NCBI GenBank assembly: GCA_913064775.1
Contig: CAJYAD010000012.1
Location: forward strand, 62,001-126,000
Direction: 5' to 3'
DNA length: 64,000 nt
Source: an uncultured Albidovulum sp.
GTDB taxonomy: Bacteria; Pseudomonadota; Alphaproteobacteria; Rhodobacterales; Rhodobacteraceae
Shown here: piece after piece, positions 14,107 through 23,078 of the stretch
Numbering within the stretch: the first letter of the stretch is position 1
How the letters are laid out: each line of letters starts with the position of its first letter
The notes under the pieces: generated by a model
Database searches by the model: none
What the model saw: the letters and a program-made list of their open reading frames with translations, nothing else
Told to the model about the DNA's origin: nothing
Made by a program: the position numbers and the translations under genes

Positions 14107-15012
14107 ATGCATCTGGAACTGCGACATCTGCGCTCGATCCGGGCGATCCATGAGGCGGGCGGGCTGGCGCGTGCGGCCGAGATGATGAACATGACGCAAT
14201 CGGCGCTGTCGCATCAGATCAAGGGCCTTGAGGATCAGGCTGGGGTAGAGCTTTTTGCCCGCCGTTCCAAGCCCTTGCGGCTGTCGGCGGCGGGGCAGCG
14301 GCTGCTGCGGCTGGCGCTGAAGGTGCTGCCCGAGATCGACGCGCTGGGCGCCGAGTTCCGGGCGCTGCGCGAGGGCAAGGCGGGGCGGCTGCACATCGCG
14401 ATGGAATGTCATGCCTGCTTTGAGTGGCTGATGCCTTGCCTTGAGCATTTCCGCGGCGCCTGGCCGCAGGTGGATGTAGATATCCGCGCCCGCCTGGCGT
14501 TTGAGGCGCTGCCCGCATTGGTGCGCGAAGAGGTCGATCTGGTGATCTCGTCCGACCCTGAGGATCTGCCGGGGGTGCTGTTCCAGCCGCTGTTCGATTA
14601 CGCGCCGGTGTTCATCTGCTCGCCGCGCAACCCCTTGGCGCAAAAGCCCTATGTCGTGGCCGAGGATTTCGCCGACCAGACCTTGCTGACCTATCCGGTC
14701 GAGCGCACGCGGCTGGATGCCTTCACCGAATTGCTGACCCCGGCGCGGGTCGAGCCCTTGGCGATCCGGCAGGTCGAGCTGACGGCGATCATGCTGATGC
14801 TGGTGGCCTCGAACCGGGGCGTGGCGGTGCTGCCGGACTGGGTGGTGCGCTCGGTCCGCGGGCAGCCGGATTTCGTCACCCGCCCGGTGACCGAAAACGG
14901 CGCCACCCGGCGCCTTTATGCCGCGATCCGTGAAGAGGATGCGACCCAGCCCTGGATGGCGCATTTCCTGCGTCTGGCGCGGACCGAGCCGGTGAAGCTG
15001 CAGCGCGCGTAG
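14107..15012 (+). CDS. metR: LysR-family regulator, MetR-like
   Basis: A 301-residue LysR protein with an N-terminal winged HTH (LRHLRSIRAIHEAGGLARAAEMMNMTQSALSHQIKGLEDQ) and a periplasmic-binding-protein-like effector domain. The HTH, with SALSHQIK and ELFARRSKPLRLSAAGQRLL, is typical of MetR, and LHIAMECHACFEWLMP matches MetR, which senses homocysteine. Divergent placement from metF supports the assignment. Start ATG 14107 gives MHLELRHL. The plus-strand frame extends far upstream only as antisense to metF. Confidence 0.85.
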   Translation: MHLELRHLRSIRAIHEAGGLARAAEMMNMTQSALSHQIKGLEDQAGVELFARRSKPLRLSAAGQRLLRLALKVLPEIDALGAEFRALREGKAGRLHIAMECHACFEWLMPCLEHFRGAWPQVDVDIRARLAFEALPALVREEVDLVISSDPEDLPGVLFQPLFDYAPVFICSPRNPLAQKPYVVAEDFADQTLLTYPVERTRLDAFTELLTPARVEPLAIRQVELTAIMLMLVASNRGVAVLPDWVVRSVRGQPDFVTRPVTENGATRRLYAAIREEDATQPWMAHFLRLARTEPVKLQRA

Positions 15013-15089
15013 GCTTTCAGAACTGGGGCAATCTTCTTTTGCGGGAATGCAAGGCCCAGGTCCGCCCGCGCCGCAGGCGCAGGCCACGT

Positions 15090-15998
15090 TCACCCCATCT
15101 GCTGTCGCACGACGCGGGCAAGCCGGCCACGCAGCCAGCGATGCAGGGGCGAGGCATGGGTGCGCGCGGTCCATGTCAGCCCCAGCGGAAAGGCCGCCAG
15201 CACCGGGCAGGCGAACCGCCCTAGCCCAGCGCCGATATGCGCCCCCAGCCGTGCCGGCACCGTCGCCACCAGCCGCGTGCCCTTGACCAACTGCGCCACC
15301 CCCGCCGGGCTGGGCACCCGCATCGCCACCTCCAGCCGGTGACCCGCCGCCTCCAGCTCTTGCAGATAGCGCGAGCGCCAGCTGCCGTCATAGGTGATCA
15401 GGATATGGTCGAGCGCCAGATATTCCTTCAGCGTCGGCGCGCCGCCGGCGCAGGGGTGGGCGGCATCGGCGAGGCACAGGTAATGATCCTCGAACAGCGC
15501 CTCGGAATAGACGCCGGACCCGACCTCCTGCAACGGGCCCAGCAGCAGATCGGCCTCGTCCCCCAACAGCCGCTTGGGGCCGTCGCTGGAGGCGTTGGTG
15601 ATGGTCAGCCGGATCCCCGGCGCGACCTCATGCAGGCGGCGGGCGATGGCGGGGATCAGCAGCAGGCGCTCATAGTAATTGCAGGCGATGACCACCTCGG
15701 CCCGGGCGCGGCACGCGTCGAAAACCTCCGGCGTGGCAAGGTCGCGGTAGACGTCCAGCAATTGCGCCGCCCCCACCGCCAGCGCGTCGCAGCGCGGCGT
15801 GGCCACCTGCCGCCCGGCCTGTTTGACGAACAGCGGATCGTCGAACACCCGGCGCAGCTTGGCGATCGTGTAGCTGATCGCCGACTGGTTCACCCCCAGC
15901 GCCTCGGCCGTGCGGGTGAAGGAACCGCTGGCGTGCAGCCGGCACAGCACGTCCAGCGCGGCGAAGTCGACGGACAGAAGATCGGGCGGGTCGGACAT
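15090..15998 (-). CDS. LysR-family transcriptional regulator
   Basis: A 302-residue regulator with an N-terminal HTH (FAALDVLCRLHASGSFTRTAEALGVNQSAISYTIAKLRRVFDDPLFVKQ). The DPLFV(R/K) signature belongs to the NodD/NahR-like group. The effector domain contains LTITNASSDGPKRLLGDEADLLLGPL. It is divergent from a cytochrome P450 gene, with a perfect T-N11-A dyad in the gap, so it probably controls the P450 and itself. The inducer is unknown, although this subgroup often responds to aromatic compounds. Confidence 0.88.
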   Translation of the reverse strand: MSDPPDLLSVDFAALDVLCRLHASGSFTRTAEALGVNQSAISYTIAKLRRVFDDPLFVKQAGRQVATPRCDALAVGAAQLLDVYRDLATPEVFDACRARAEVVIACNYYERLLLIPAIARRLHEVAPGIRLTITNASSDGPKRLLGDEADLLLGPLQEVGSGVYSEALFEDHYLCLADAAHPCAGGAPTLKEYLALDHILITYDGSWRSRYLQELEAAGHRLEVAMRVPSPAGVAQLVKGTRLVATVPARLGAHIGAGLGRFACPVLAAFPLGLTWTARTHASPLHRWLRGRLARVVRQQMG

Positions 15999-16012
15999 GA
16001 TAAAATCAGGTT

Positions 16013-16025
16013 TTCAGATGCTGAA
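16013..16025. promoter_or_regulatory. LysR-type T-N11-A dyad (TTCAGATGCTGAA)
   Basis: A perfect 5-bp inverted repeat with a 3-bp centre starts with T and ends with A exactly 12 bases later, which is the classic LysR binding form. It lies 14 bp upstream of the LysR start and about 80 bp upstream of the P450 start. It sits in a relatively AT-rich segment with two nearby ATAAAATC-like motifs. Confidence 0.55.
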
Positions 16026-16104
16026 TATAAAATCTATCCGATTGCTTGATCTTCGACCAGAGGCTTACCCTCAATTCGAACATCCGGAGAGGAGGAGCCC
16101 CGCG

Positions 16105-17280
16105 ATGAAAGCCATTCCCGTGGATTCAAGGACGACGTTTGACGACCTGACGCGTGACCCCTACCCGATCTATCGGCGGATGCGGGCAGAGGCGCCAGTG
16201 ATCCGGGTCGAGTCCGTGAAACGCATCCTGCTGACCAGGGCGGCGGATACGAAATACGTCAAGGACACGCCGGCGCTGTTCAGCTCGGACGATCCCAACA
16301 CGCCGATGGAGCCGGCGTTTCAGGCGCATACCTTGATGCGCAAGGACGGCAAGGAGCACCTGCGCGAGCGCATGGCGATGGCCAAGGCCTATTCGCCCAA
16401 GGTGATCGCCTCGGATTGGGGGCCGCTCTACACCCGGATCGTCAACGATTACCTCGACCGCCTGCCCACCGACGAGGTGGTCGATCTGTTCACCGGCCTC
16501 TGCGCGCCCGCCGCCGCGCGGATCCTGGCGCATATTCTGGGCATCCCCGAGGCCACGGATGACGAGATGATCCGCTGGTCGCAGACGCTGATGGACGGGG
16601 CCGGGAACTTCGCCTGGCGGCCAGAGCCGTTCGAGCGCTCTGACCGCGCCAATGCCGAGATGAACGCGCTGTTCGACAGCCTGATCGCGCGGCACAGGGC
16701 AGAGCCCAACCCCTCGGCCTTTTCGGTGATGCTGAACTCCGCCGATCCGATCCCGATGAGCCAGATCTATTCGAACATCAAGATCGCCATCGGCGGCGGG
16801 TTGAATGAGCCGCGCGACGCGCTGGCCACCATCGTCTATGGCCTGCTGACCAACCCCGATCAGTTCGAGGAGTTGAAGCGCCGCGAATGCTGGGATCTGG
16901 CGTTCGAGGAGGGGGTGCGCTGGGTGGCGCCGATCCAGGCCAGCTCTCGCCTGGTGCTGGAGGATACCGAGATCCGCGGCATCCCGATCCCCAAGGGCGA
17001 GACGGTGATGACCATCCAGGCCTCGGCCAACCGCGACGAAGAGCTGTTCGAGGACGGCGAGGTCTATGACCTGTTTCGCAAGAAGGCGCCGCATCAGGCC
17101 TTCGGATCGGGTCCGCACCATTGCCAGGGGATGCATATCTCGCGGCTGACGGTGGGGGCGATCATGCTGCCGATCCTGTTCGAGCGTTTCCCGAACATGA
17201 CCTTGCCCGACCCCGACGCGGTGAGATGGAGCGGCTTCGGCTTCCGTGGCCCGCTGAACATGCCGGTGCGGCTGAACTAA
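16105..17280 (+). CDS. Cytochrome P450 with atypical I-helix
   Basis: A 391-residue soluble bacterial P450. The haem-binding loop is FGSGPHHCQGM with C340 as the thiolate ligand, and the K-helix ExxR is E269 to R272. The I-helix reads GGGLNEPRDAL (230-240), so the usual acid-Thr pair is replaced, with Glu at the Thr position and Pro after it. That may change proton delivery or favour unusual chemistry. Start ATG 16105 follows GGAGGAG at 16090-16096; upstream codons overlap the LysR gene. No ferredoxin or reductase gene is adjacent, so its redox partner is elsewhere. Substrate unknown, perhaps aromatic given its LysR neighbour. Confidence 0.88.
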   Translation: MKAIPVDSRTTFDDLTRDPYPIYRRMRAEAPVIRVESVKRILLTRAADTKYVKDTPALFSSDDPNTPMEPAFQAHTLMRKDGKEHLRERMAMAKAYSPKVIASDWGPLYTRIVNDYLDRLPTDEVVDLFTGLCAPAAARILAHILGIPEATDDEMIRWSQTLMDGAGNFAWRPEPFERSDRANAEMNALFDSLIARHRAEPNPSAFSVMLNSADPIPMSQIYSNIKIAIGGGLNEPRDALATIVYGLLTNPDQFEELKRRECWDLAFEEGVRWVAPIQASSRLVLEDTEIRGIPIPKGETVMTIQASANRDEELFEDGEVYDLFRKKAPHQAFGSGPHHCQGMHISRLTVGAIMLPILFERFPNMTLPDPDAVRWSGFGFRGPLNMPVRLN

Positions 17281-17303
17281 GGCGGTAACGGCTGTGGCCC
17301 CCC

Positions 17304-17331
17304 GGGGGGGCTACCCGTAGGGTGCCCCCCC
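17304..17331. terminator. Strong hairpin between convergent P450 and pxpA
   Basis: Arms GGGGGGGC (17304-17311) and GCCCCCCC (17324-17331) enclose an inner ACCC/GGGT pairing, giving a long near-continuous stem. It fills the 52-bp gap between the two stop codons. No obvious U-tract. Confidence 0.5.
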
Positions 17332-17332
17332 G

Positions 17333-18085
17333 TCAGAACCGCGTCACCGTGATCCCCGTGCCTTCCAGATGGCTGCGCACGCCGCGCGCCATGGCAACGG
17401 CCTCGGCGCTGTCGCCATGCACGCAGATCGTGTCGATCCGACAGGGGATGTGCTTGCCGCTGGCGGTGATGATCGCGCCGGCGCGCAGCATCTCGACCAT
17501 GCGCTTGCCGGCCGGCTCGGGGTCGTGCAGCACCGCGCCGGGTTTGCGGCGGTCGACCAGGGTGGCGTCGTCCTCATAGGCGCGGTCGGCGAAGATCTCT
17601 CCGGCCCAGCGGGCGCCCAGATCGCGCGCCACGGCCTCCATCGGGGTGGCGGCCAGAACCACCAGGATGATCTCGGGGTCGACCGCCAGCGCGGCGGAAT
17701 AGCAGGCGCGCGCGATCTCGGGCGCCTCGCTGGCCATGTTCGCCAGCGCCCCGTGCAGCTTCAGATGCCGCACGCGGCCGCCGGCACGCCGCGCCATCGC
17801 CTGTGCCGCGCCCAGCTGATAGGCGACCATATTGCCCAGCTCTTCGGTGGACAGCGACATCCGCCGCCGCCCGAAGCCCTGCAGATCGGCAAAGCCGGGA
17901 TGCGCGCCGATGCCCACGCCGCGCGCCTCGGCCCGGGCCATGGTCGCGGCCATCGTGCCCGGATCGCCGGCATGGAAACCGCAGGCGATATTGGCCGAGG
18001 TGACGACATCCAGAAGCGCCGCATCGTCGCCCATCACCCAGTGGCCAAAGCCCTCGCCCATATCGGAATTCAGATCGACCTGCAT
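17333..18085 (-). CDS. pxpA: 5-oxoprolinase subunit A (LamB/YcsF family)
   Basis: A 250-residue protein with the family pattern from the N-terminus: DLNSDMGEGFGHW, SANIACGFHAGDP, VGIGAHPGFADLQGFGRR, HLKLHGALANMA, and near the end ICVHGDS. PxpA works with PxpB and PxpC to hydrolyse 5-oxoproline to glutamate using ATP. No pxpB or pxpC gene is present on either side, which is unusual because the three normally cluster. The next genes upstream belong to a TRAP transporter operon on the same strand, about 150 bp away. Confidence 0.88.
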   Translation of the reverse strand: MQVDLNSDMGEGFGHWVMGDDAALLDVVTSANIACGFHAGDPGTMAATMARAEARGVGIGAHPGFADLQGFGRRRMSLSTEELGNMVAYQLGAAQAMARRAGGRVRHLKLHGALANMASEAPEIARACYSAALAVDPEIILVVLAATPMEAVARDLGARWAGEIFADRAYEDDATLVDRRKPGAVLHDPEPAGKRMVEMLRAGAIITASGKHIPCRIDTICVHGDSAEAVAMARGVRSHLEGTGITVTRF

Positions 18086-18234
18086 CAGCGTCCCTCCAGT
18101 TCATCGCCCCGGGCGAGGCCGCCGATCAGCCGACAGGACAGCAGATCGGGGGTCCCCCACGGATTTCGGATCCGATTGGTGCACCCTGCTGGCCTGGCTT
18201 GCAAGGGTCGCGCGCGGGTGAAGGCCGAAGGGGC

Positions 18235-18609
18235 CTAGCCGCAGGGGCGCAGCACGATCGGCGCGCCCGCCTGACGGCCAAGCGTGCGGCAGGACCTGCC
18301 GGGCCAGCCGCCCTGGCACAGATGCCACCCCCCCACCGTGGCGCCGGAGGCGGCCAGCACCAGCTCTGGCACCGGGCCGAGTGTCGGGGTCCAGACCCAC
18401 CAATCGCCCTTCAGCACCGCGCCGGGCCCCGGATCCATCCCCGCGCCCGAGCCCATGACGCGGGCCTCGGTCAGTTGCAGCCCCTTTGCGGTGACAGCAT
18501 AGGTTTCCGACCAGCCGGTCTTTTCCACCGAATGGGTCCAGCTCAGCGTGAACAGGGCCGAGGCCAGCGTCACCGCCTTGGCCCCGACCATCAGGCAGGC
18601 GGCACTCAT
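18235..18609 (-). CDS. DUF1850 domain protein of the TRAP operon
   Basis: A 124-residue protein. The N-terminus is hydrophobic (LMVGAKAVTLASALFTLSW) and the core, FTLSWTHSVEKTGWSETYAV, carries the HSVE-type pattern seen in DUF1850 proteins. Those proteins are routinely encoded beside TAXI-type TRAP transporters. Its ATG overlaps the TGA stop of the permease gene by 4 bp (ATGA), so translation is coupled. Role unknown; an accessory to the transporter is likely from context. Confidence 0.75.
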   Translation of the reverse strand: MSAACLMVGAKAVTLASALFTLSWTHSVEKTGWSETYAVTAKGLQLTEARVMGSGAGMDPGPGAVLKGDWWVWTPTLGPVPELVLAASGATVGGWHLCQGGWPGRSCRTLGRQAGAPIVLRPCG

Positions 18610-20723
18610 GCCGGGGCGCCCCCGCCCGAACCGGCCGCCTTGTTGCGCCGCCAGGCGATCAGCGCGAAGACCACGACCAGAGCAAAGCCGGCCTCGTCGG
18701 TCAGCGGCACGGCGGCGACCAGGGTGAAGGCCGCGGCCACGGCCAGCAACCGCTCCATCGCGCTTAGCCGCACCCCAAGCCAGCCGATCACCGCCGCGCC
18801 CCACAGCCCGATCGCCAGCACCGCCTTCACCACGACATAGGCGACCGCGGGGACATAGCCGATCTCCCCCGCCAGCGGCCCGCCGTCCTGCAGCATCAGC
18901 GCCGGCGTATAGACCGCCATGAAGGGGATGACGAAGCCGGCGGCGGCGACCTTGATCGCCTCCATGCTGATCTTCAGCCCCGATTCCCGCGCGATAGGGG
19001 CGGCGGCGAAACAGGCCAGCGCCACCGGTGGCGTCAGATCCGCCAGAATGCCGAAGTAGAACACGAACATGTGGCTGACGATCAGCGGCACGCCCAGCGC
19101 CAGCAGCGCCGGCCCCGCGATCGACGAGGTGATGATGTAGTTCGGGATCGTCGGGATCCCCATGCCAAGGATGATGCAGGTGATCATCGTCAGCACGAGG
19201 CTGAGAAACAGGTTCGACTTGCCGACGCTGACGATGTAGTCGCCGAAAGTGGTGGCGATGCCGGTCAGCGTCATGGTGCCGATGATCACCCCCACCAGCG
19301 CGCAGGCGATACCCACCGGCAGCGCGGTCTTGGCACCCTCGGCCAGGCTGTCGCGGCAGAGCGCCAGCGTCGCGCGCCCGCCCTTGACGAACAGGTTGAC
19401 CGCGACCAGCGCCGCCATCGCCGCGATGATCACCCGGATGCCGTATTCGAAGAACCCGGCGGCCACCACGCCCAGCCCGATCCAGAAGATATAGCGCAGC
19501 ACACCCGCCGGCAGCCCCAGCGCGATGGACCCGCCGAGAATCAGCATCACCGTCAGCGCCAATCCGATGGTGCCCGCGTAAAGCGGCGTGTAGCCGGTGA
19601 ACAGCAGGTAGACCAGCACGGCAAGCGGCAGCAGCAGGAACCAGCCCTCTTTCAGCGCCTTGCGGGGCGAGGGCAGATCGGCCTTGGCCATGCCGCGCAG
19701 CCCCCATTTGCCGGCCTCCAGATGCACCATCCAGAAGGCCGAGGCGAAATAGAGGATCGCCGGGATCAGCGCCGCCTTGACGACCTCGTGGTATTCGACG
19801 CCCAGCGTCTCGGCCATGATGAAGGCGACCGCGCCCATCACCGGCGGCATCAGCTGCCCGCCCATCGAGGCCGTCGCTTCCACGCCGCCGGCAAAGGCCG
19901 CGCGGTAGCCGAAGCTCTTCATCAGCGGGATGGTGAACTGACCGGTGGTCACCACGTTGGCCACGCCCGAGCCCGAGATCGTACCCATCAGCCCCGAGGA
20001 CACGACCGCCACCTTGGCAGCCCCCCCTTGGCGATGGCCGACAAGGCCCAGCGAGACATCGGTGAAAAGCCGGATCATCCCGGCCTTTTCCAGAAAGGCG
20101 CCGAACAGGATGAAGAGGAAGATGTAGGAAGATGAGACGTAGATCGGAATGCCGTAGATGCCTTCGGTGCCGAAGGCCATGTGGTCGATCACCTGGCTGA
20201 AGGCATAGCCGCGGGTCTCGAACGGGCTGGGCAACAGCTGGCCCCAGAAGCAATAGGCCAGGAAGAGGCCGGCGATAAGCGGCAGTGCCGAGCCCATCAG
20301 CGCATAGGCGGCGGCGAAGACCACGATCAGGACGGCCACGCCGATCAGCGTGTCGCCCATGGTCGGGTCACCGGCGCGCAGGATCAGCGGCGCATATTCG
20401 ACCCATTGATAGGCCGCAACGACCACCCCCAGCGCCGCCAGCCCCCAGGCCAGCGCCCGAAGCCCCGGCCCGCGCCGATGCACCAGCGCCAGGAACGGAA
20501 AGCCCAGCAGGCCAAGAAAGCCCACATGCACCGCGCGGATCACCTGACTGGGCAGGTTGGTCAGATGCGCCGCCGTGGCGATCTGGAACAGCGAGAAAGC
20601 CACCGCGATCCAGAACAGAAGCCGTCCCTCGATGCCACGCGGGAAGCTGCCCGCCAGCGGGTCGTGAATACCAAGGTCGGGATTCTTCCCGGCCAACTCA
20701 TGCGCCGTGTCGCCTGCCTGCAT
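18606..20723 (-). CDS. TRAP transporter fused 4TM/12TM permease
   Basis: A 705-residue inner-membrane protein combining the small DctQ-like and large DctM-like subunits, as is standard for TAXI TRAP systems. The first ~190 residues hold several hydrophobic helices. The DctM part follows, with signature loops SGLMGTISGSGVANVVTTGQFTIPLM, EATASMGGQLMPPVMGAVAFIMAE and MGIPTIPNYIITSSIAGPALL. It uses an ion gradient to import a ligand delivered by the binding protein encoded just upstream. A 47-bp spacer with a perfect hairpin separates the two genes. Ligand unknown; dicarboxylates and glutamate-like acids are known for the family. Confidence 0.92.
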   Translation of the reverse strand: MQAGDTAHELAGKNPDLGIHDPLAGSFPRGIEGRLLFWIAVAFSLFQIATAAHLTNLPSQVIRAVHVGFLGLLGFPFLALVHRRGPGLRALAWGLAALGVVVAAYQWVEYAPLILRAGDPTMGDTLIGVAVLIVVFAAAYALMGSALPLIAGLFLAYCFWGQLLPSPFETRGYAFSQVIDHMAFGTEGIYGIPIYVSSSYIFLFILFGAFLEKAGMIRLFTDVSLGLVGHRQGGAAKVAVVSSGLMGTISGSGVANVVTTGQFTIPLMKSFGYRAAFAGGVEATASMGGQLMPPVMGAVAFIMAETLGVEYHEVVKAALIPAILYFASAFWMVHLEAGKWGLRGMAKADLPSPRKALKEGWFLLLPLAVLVYLLFTGYTPLYAGTIGLALTVMLILGGSIALGLPAGVLRYIFWIGLGVVAAGFFEYGIRVIIAAMAALVAVNLFVKGGRATLALCRDSLAEGAKTALPVGIACALVGVIIGTMTLTGIATTFGDYIVSVGKSNLFLSLVLTMITCIILGMGIPTIPNYIITSSIAGPALLALGVPLIVSHMFVFYFGILADLTPPVALACFAAAPIARESGLKISMEAIKVAAAGFVIPFMAVYTPALMLQDGGPLAGEIGYVPAVAYVVVKAVLAIGLWGAAVIGWLGVRLSAMERLLAVAAAFTLVAAVPLTDEAGFALVVVFALIAWRRNKAAGSGGGAPA

Positions 20724-20742
20724 TCCTGCCTCCTAATGCGAA

Positions 20743-20762
20743 GGGGCGGCCGCAGCCGCCCC
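20743..20762 (-). terminator. Intercistronic hairpin between TAXI protein and permease genes
   Basis: Arms GGGGCGGC (20743-20750) and GCCGCCCC (20755-20762) form a perfect 8-bp stem with a four-base loop. No U-tract follows, so partial termination or 3'-end protection of the binding-protein message is more likely than a full stop. Confidence 0.5.
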
Positions 20763-20770
20763 GACCGGAC

Positions 20771-21724
20771 CTACTTGATGAGGCCTTTTTCTTTGTAGAA
20801 CTTCTCGGCCCCCGGGTGCAGCGGCAGCGGCATCCCCTTGATCGCATTGGCCAGTTTGATCTGCGCCGCCGCCTTGTGCGACGCTTCCAGCGTGCCGAGG
20901 TTGTCGAACAGCAGCTTGGTCATCTCATAGGCGGTCTCATCCGACACGCCCTTGCGGGTGACCAGGAAGTTCACCACCGCGACGGTCGGCACGTCAACGT
21001 CCTGTCCGTCGTAGGTGCCCGCCGGGATGGTCGCGGCGATATAGGGGGCGCCCAGTTTCGCGGTCACCTCTGCCGGTACCGCAACCACGGTGATCGCGAC
21101 CGAGGTCGACAGATCCTTGATCGAAGCCACGCCCAGCCCAGCCGATTGCAGCGTCGCATCCAGCTGGCGGTTCTTGATCAGTTCGACCGATTCACCGAAG
21201 GGCAGATATTCGGTCTTGGCGAAATCCTTGTAGCTGATCCCGGCGGCGGCAAAGATCTTGCGCGCGTTCAGCTCGGTGCCCGACTTCGGCGCGCCGACCG
21301 AGACGCGCTTGCCCTTCAGATCGGCCAGCGTCTTGATGCCGGAATCCTTCGAGGCGACGATCTGGATGTAGTTCGGATAGATCGCCGCAATCCCGCGCAG
21401 CTTGTCGAGCTTCTTCTTGAAGCCCGCCTCGGCGTCGCCTTCCCAGGCCAGTTTCACCGAATCGCCCAGCGCGAAGGCCAGCTCTCCCCGGCCCTGCTGC
21501 AGCAGGTTGAGGTTCTCGACCGAGGCCTTGGTGGATTGCACCTGAACCTTGGTGCCCTTCATGTTCTCGGAATAGATCTTCGAAAGCGCCACCCCGAGTG
21601 GATAATAGACCCCCGAAGTGCCCCCCGTCAGGATGTTCACGAATTGATCCGCGCGGGCGACCGCCGGGCTGAACAGCGATGCGGCGGCGACCAAGGCAAG
21701 GATCTTGCCCTTCAAACTTTTCAT
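20771..21724 (-). CDS. TAXI-family TRAP solute-binding protein
   Basis: A 317-residue periplasmic protein. The signal peptide MKSLKGKILALVAAASLF ends near ARA-DQ. The mature part opens FVNILTGGTSGVYYPLGVALS, the hallmark of TAXI proteins (TRAP-associated extracytoplasmic immunogenic). LADLKGKRVSVGAPKSGTELNA is the second conserved block. Start ATG 21722-21724 has GGGAGAAAG upstream; the longer frame's ATG would spoil the signal peptide. First gene of the operon with the fused permease and DUF1850. Confidence 0.92.
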   Translation of the reverse strand: MKSLKGKILALVAAASLFSPAVARADQFVNILTGGTSGVYYPLGVALSKIYSENMKGTKVQVQSTKASVENLNLLQQGRGELAFALGDSVKLAWEGDAEAGFKKKLDKLRGIAAIYPNYIQIVASKDSGIKTLADLKGKRVSVGAPKSGTELNARKIFAAAGISYKDFAKTEYLPFGESVELIKNRQLDATLQSAGLGVASIKDLSTSVAITVVAVPAEVTAKLGAPYIAATIPAGTYDGQDVDVPTVAVVNFLVTRKGVSDETAYEMTKLLFDNLGTLEASHKAAAQIKLANAIKGMPLPLHPGAEKFYKEKGLIK

Positions 21725-22124
21725 AATCTTTCTCCCGTAGAACAATGTCGGGCGCTCTGCGGCGCCCGGGCCTATCCAATTAGCCGGGGCAACACGCCCA
21801 TGTCACCGATTCTCACGTTTTCGGGAGGCATTTTCCAGTAACATTTTCCGCCGGGTGGCTTGCCGCCGATCCTTTGTGCGGAAATGCCGAACACAGATGA
21901 GATACCGCGAAAGCCGCGCGCCGACCCGTCGGAACAGGCCGAACTCAATGGGTCGCGACCGGCCCCTCCCCCCGGAAAGACCCGCTGCGGGCACGGGCGG
22001 TGCATGACTGGCTGGCATGCCGGCTTTGCTCTAGGCTGGCCCTGCCGCTTCAGGACAGCCCCATGACAGACCGCGCCCGCCATTGCCGCCTTCCCCGCCT
22101 TCCCCGCCGGACGGAGCGGGCAGC
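21725..22124. other. 400-bp divergent gap, no gene seen
   Basis: This stretch lies between the TAXI operon and a plus-strand LysR gene. I see no supported coding sequence. TTTCCGC (21845-21851) and GCGGAAA (21878-21884) form an inverted repeat 26 bp apart. The region should carry the promoters of both flanking units, and the LysR protein may regulate the transporter. Confidence 0.4.
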
Positions 22125-23039
22125 ATGAGCGCGCTGGGGCGCCTCGCGGTGCACGATCTGCGCCTGCTGCGCGCGCTGGTCGCGGTGGCGCGCACTGGCA
22201 ATGTCACCCGCGCCGCCGAGCTTCTGAACCTTTCCCAGCCGGCGCTGAGCGTGCAGTTGCGCAAGTTGTCCGACCTCACGGATCTCACGCTTTTCCAGCG
22301 CAGCGCCACGGGCCTTGGCCTGACCGCCGACGGCGCGACGCTGGCCGCCAAGGCCGAAACGGTGCTGGATGCACTGCAAGACTTCGACCAATTGCTGCAG
22401 ACGATGCGCAGCCAATTGCGCGGCACGCTGCGCATCGGCACGATCATCGACCCCGAATTCACCCGCCTCGGCGCGCTGCTGCAACGGCTGCTGGAAACCG
22501 CGCCGCAGGTCTCGACCTCGCTGCGCCACGGGGTCAGTGGCGAGGTGCTGGACCAGATCGGGCATGGCCAGTTGGACGTGGGCTTCTATCTGGGCGCGCC
22601 GCCCGAGGCCGCCCCGCCCCGCTTCCACGGTCGCCACCTGTCGCGGCTGCGCTACCGGGTGGTGGCGGCGCCACCGCTGGCGCAACGGGCACGGGGGATG
22701 GATTGGGCGCAGCTTGCCCGCCTGCCCTGGGTCGGCACGCCGCCGGCCTCGGTCCACAATCGGCTGCTGGAGGCGCGCTTCAAGGCCTGCGGCGTGGCGC
22801 AGAACGTGGTGGCGCAGGTGGATCAAGAGGCCTCGATGCTGGCAATGGCGCGCACCGGCGTGGGGCTAAGCCTGTGCCGCGATTCGATCGCCCTGCACGA
22901 GGCGCAATCGGGCAGCGTGGTGATCCTCGACCAGCCGCCGCTGGAAACCGAGCTGACCTTTCAATGCCTGGCCGCGCGCGCCGACGACCCGGTGATCGCC
23001 GCCGCCTTCCGCGCGATCGATCAGGTCTGGGGGACGTAA
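22125..23039 (+). CDS. LysR-family transcriptional regulator
   Basis: A 304-residue regulator with HTH VHDLRLLRALVAVARTGNVTRAAELLNLSQPALSVQLRKLSDLTDLTLFQRSATGLGLTADG at residues ~8-70 and a type 2 periplasmic-binding effector domain (LRGTLRIGTIIDPEF...HGQLDVGFYLG). Start ATG 22125 with GGAGCGGG upstream is preferred over a TTG at 22083 that would add proline-rich residues. It is divergent from the TAXI-TRAP operon and convergent with a GMC oxidoreductase, so the transporter is the most likely target. Effector unknown. Confidence 0.88.
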   Translation: MSALGRLAVHDLRLLRALVAVARTGNVTRAAELLNLSQPALSVQLRKLSDLTDLTLFQRSATGLGLTADGATLAAKAETVLDALQDFDQLLQTMRSQLRGTLRIGTIIDPEFTRLGALLQRLLETAPQVSTSLRHGVSGEVLDQIGHGQLDVGFYLGAPPEAAPPRFHGRHLSRLRYRVVAAPPLAQRARGMDWAQLARLPWVGTPPASVHNRLLEARFKACGVAQNVVAQVDQEASMLAMARTGVGLSLCRDSIALHEAQSGSVVILDQPPLETELTFQCLAARADDPVIAAAFRAIDQVWGT

Positions 23040-23078
23040 GACCCCCGCCCTGCCCGGCCCCGCCCCGACCCGCGCCGT

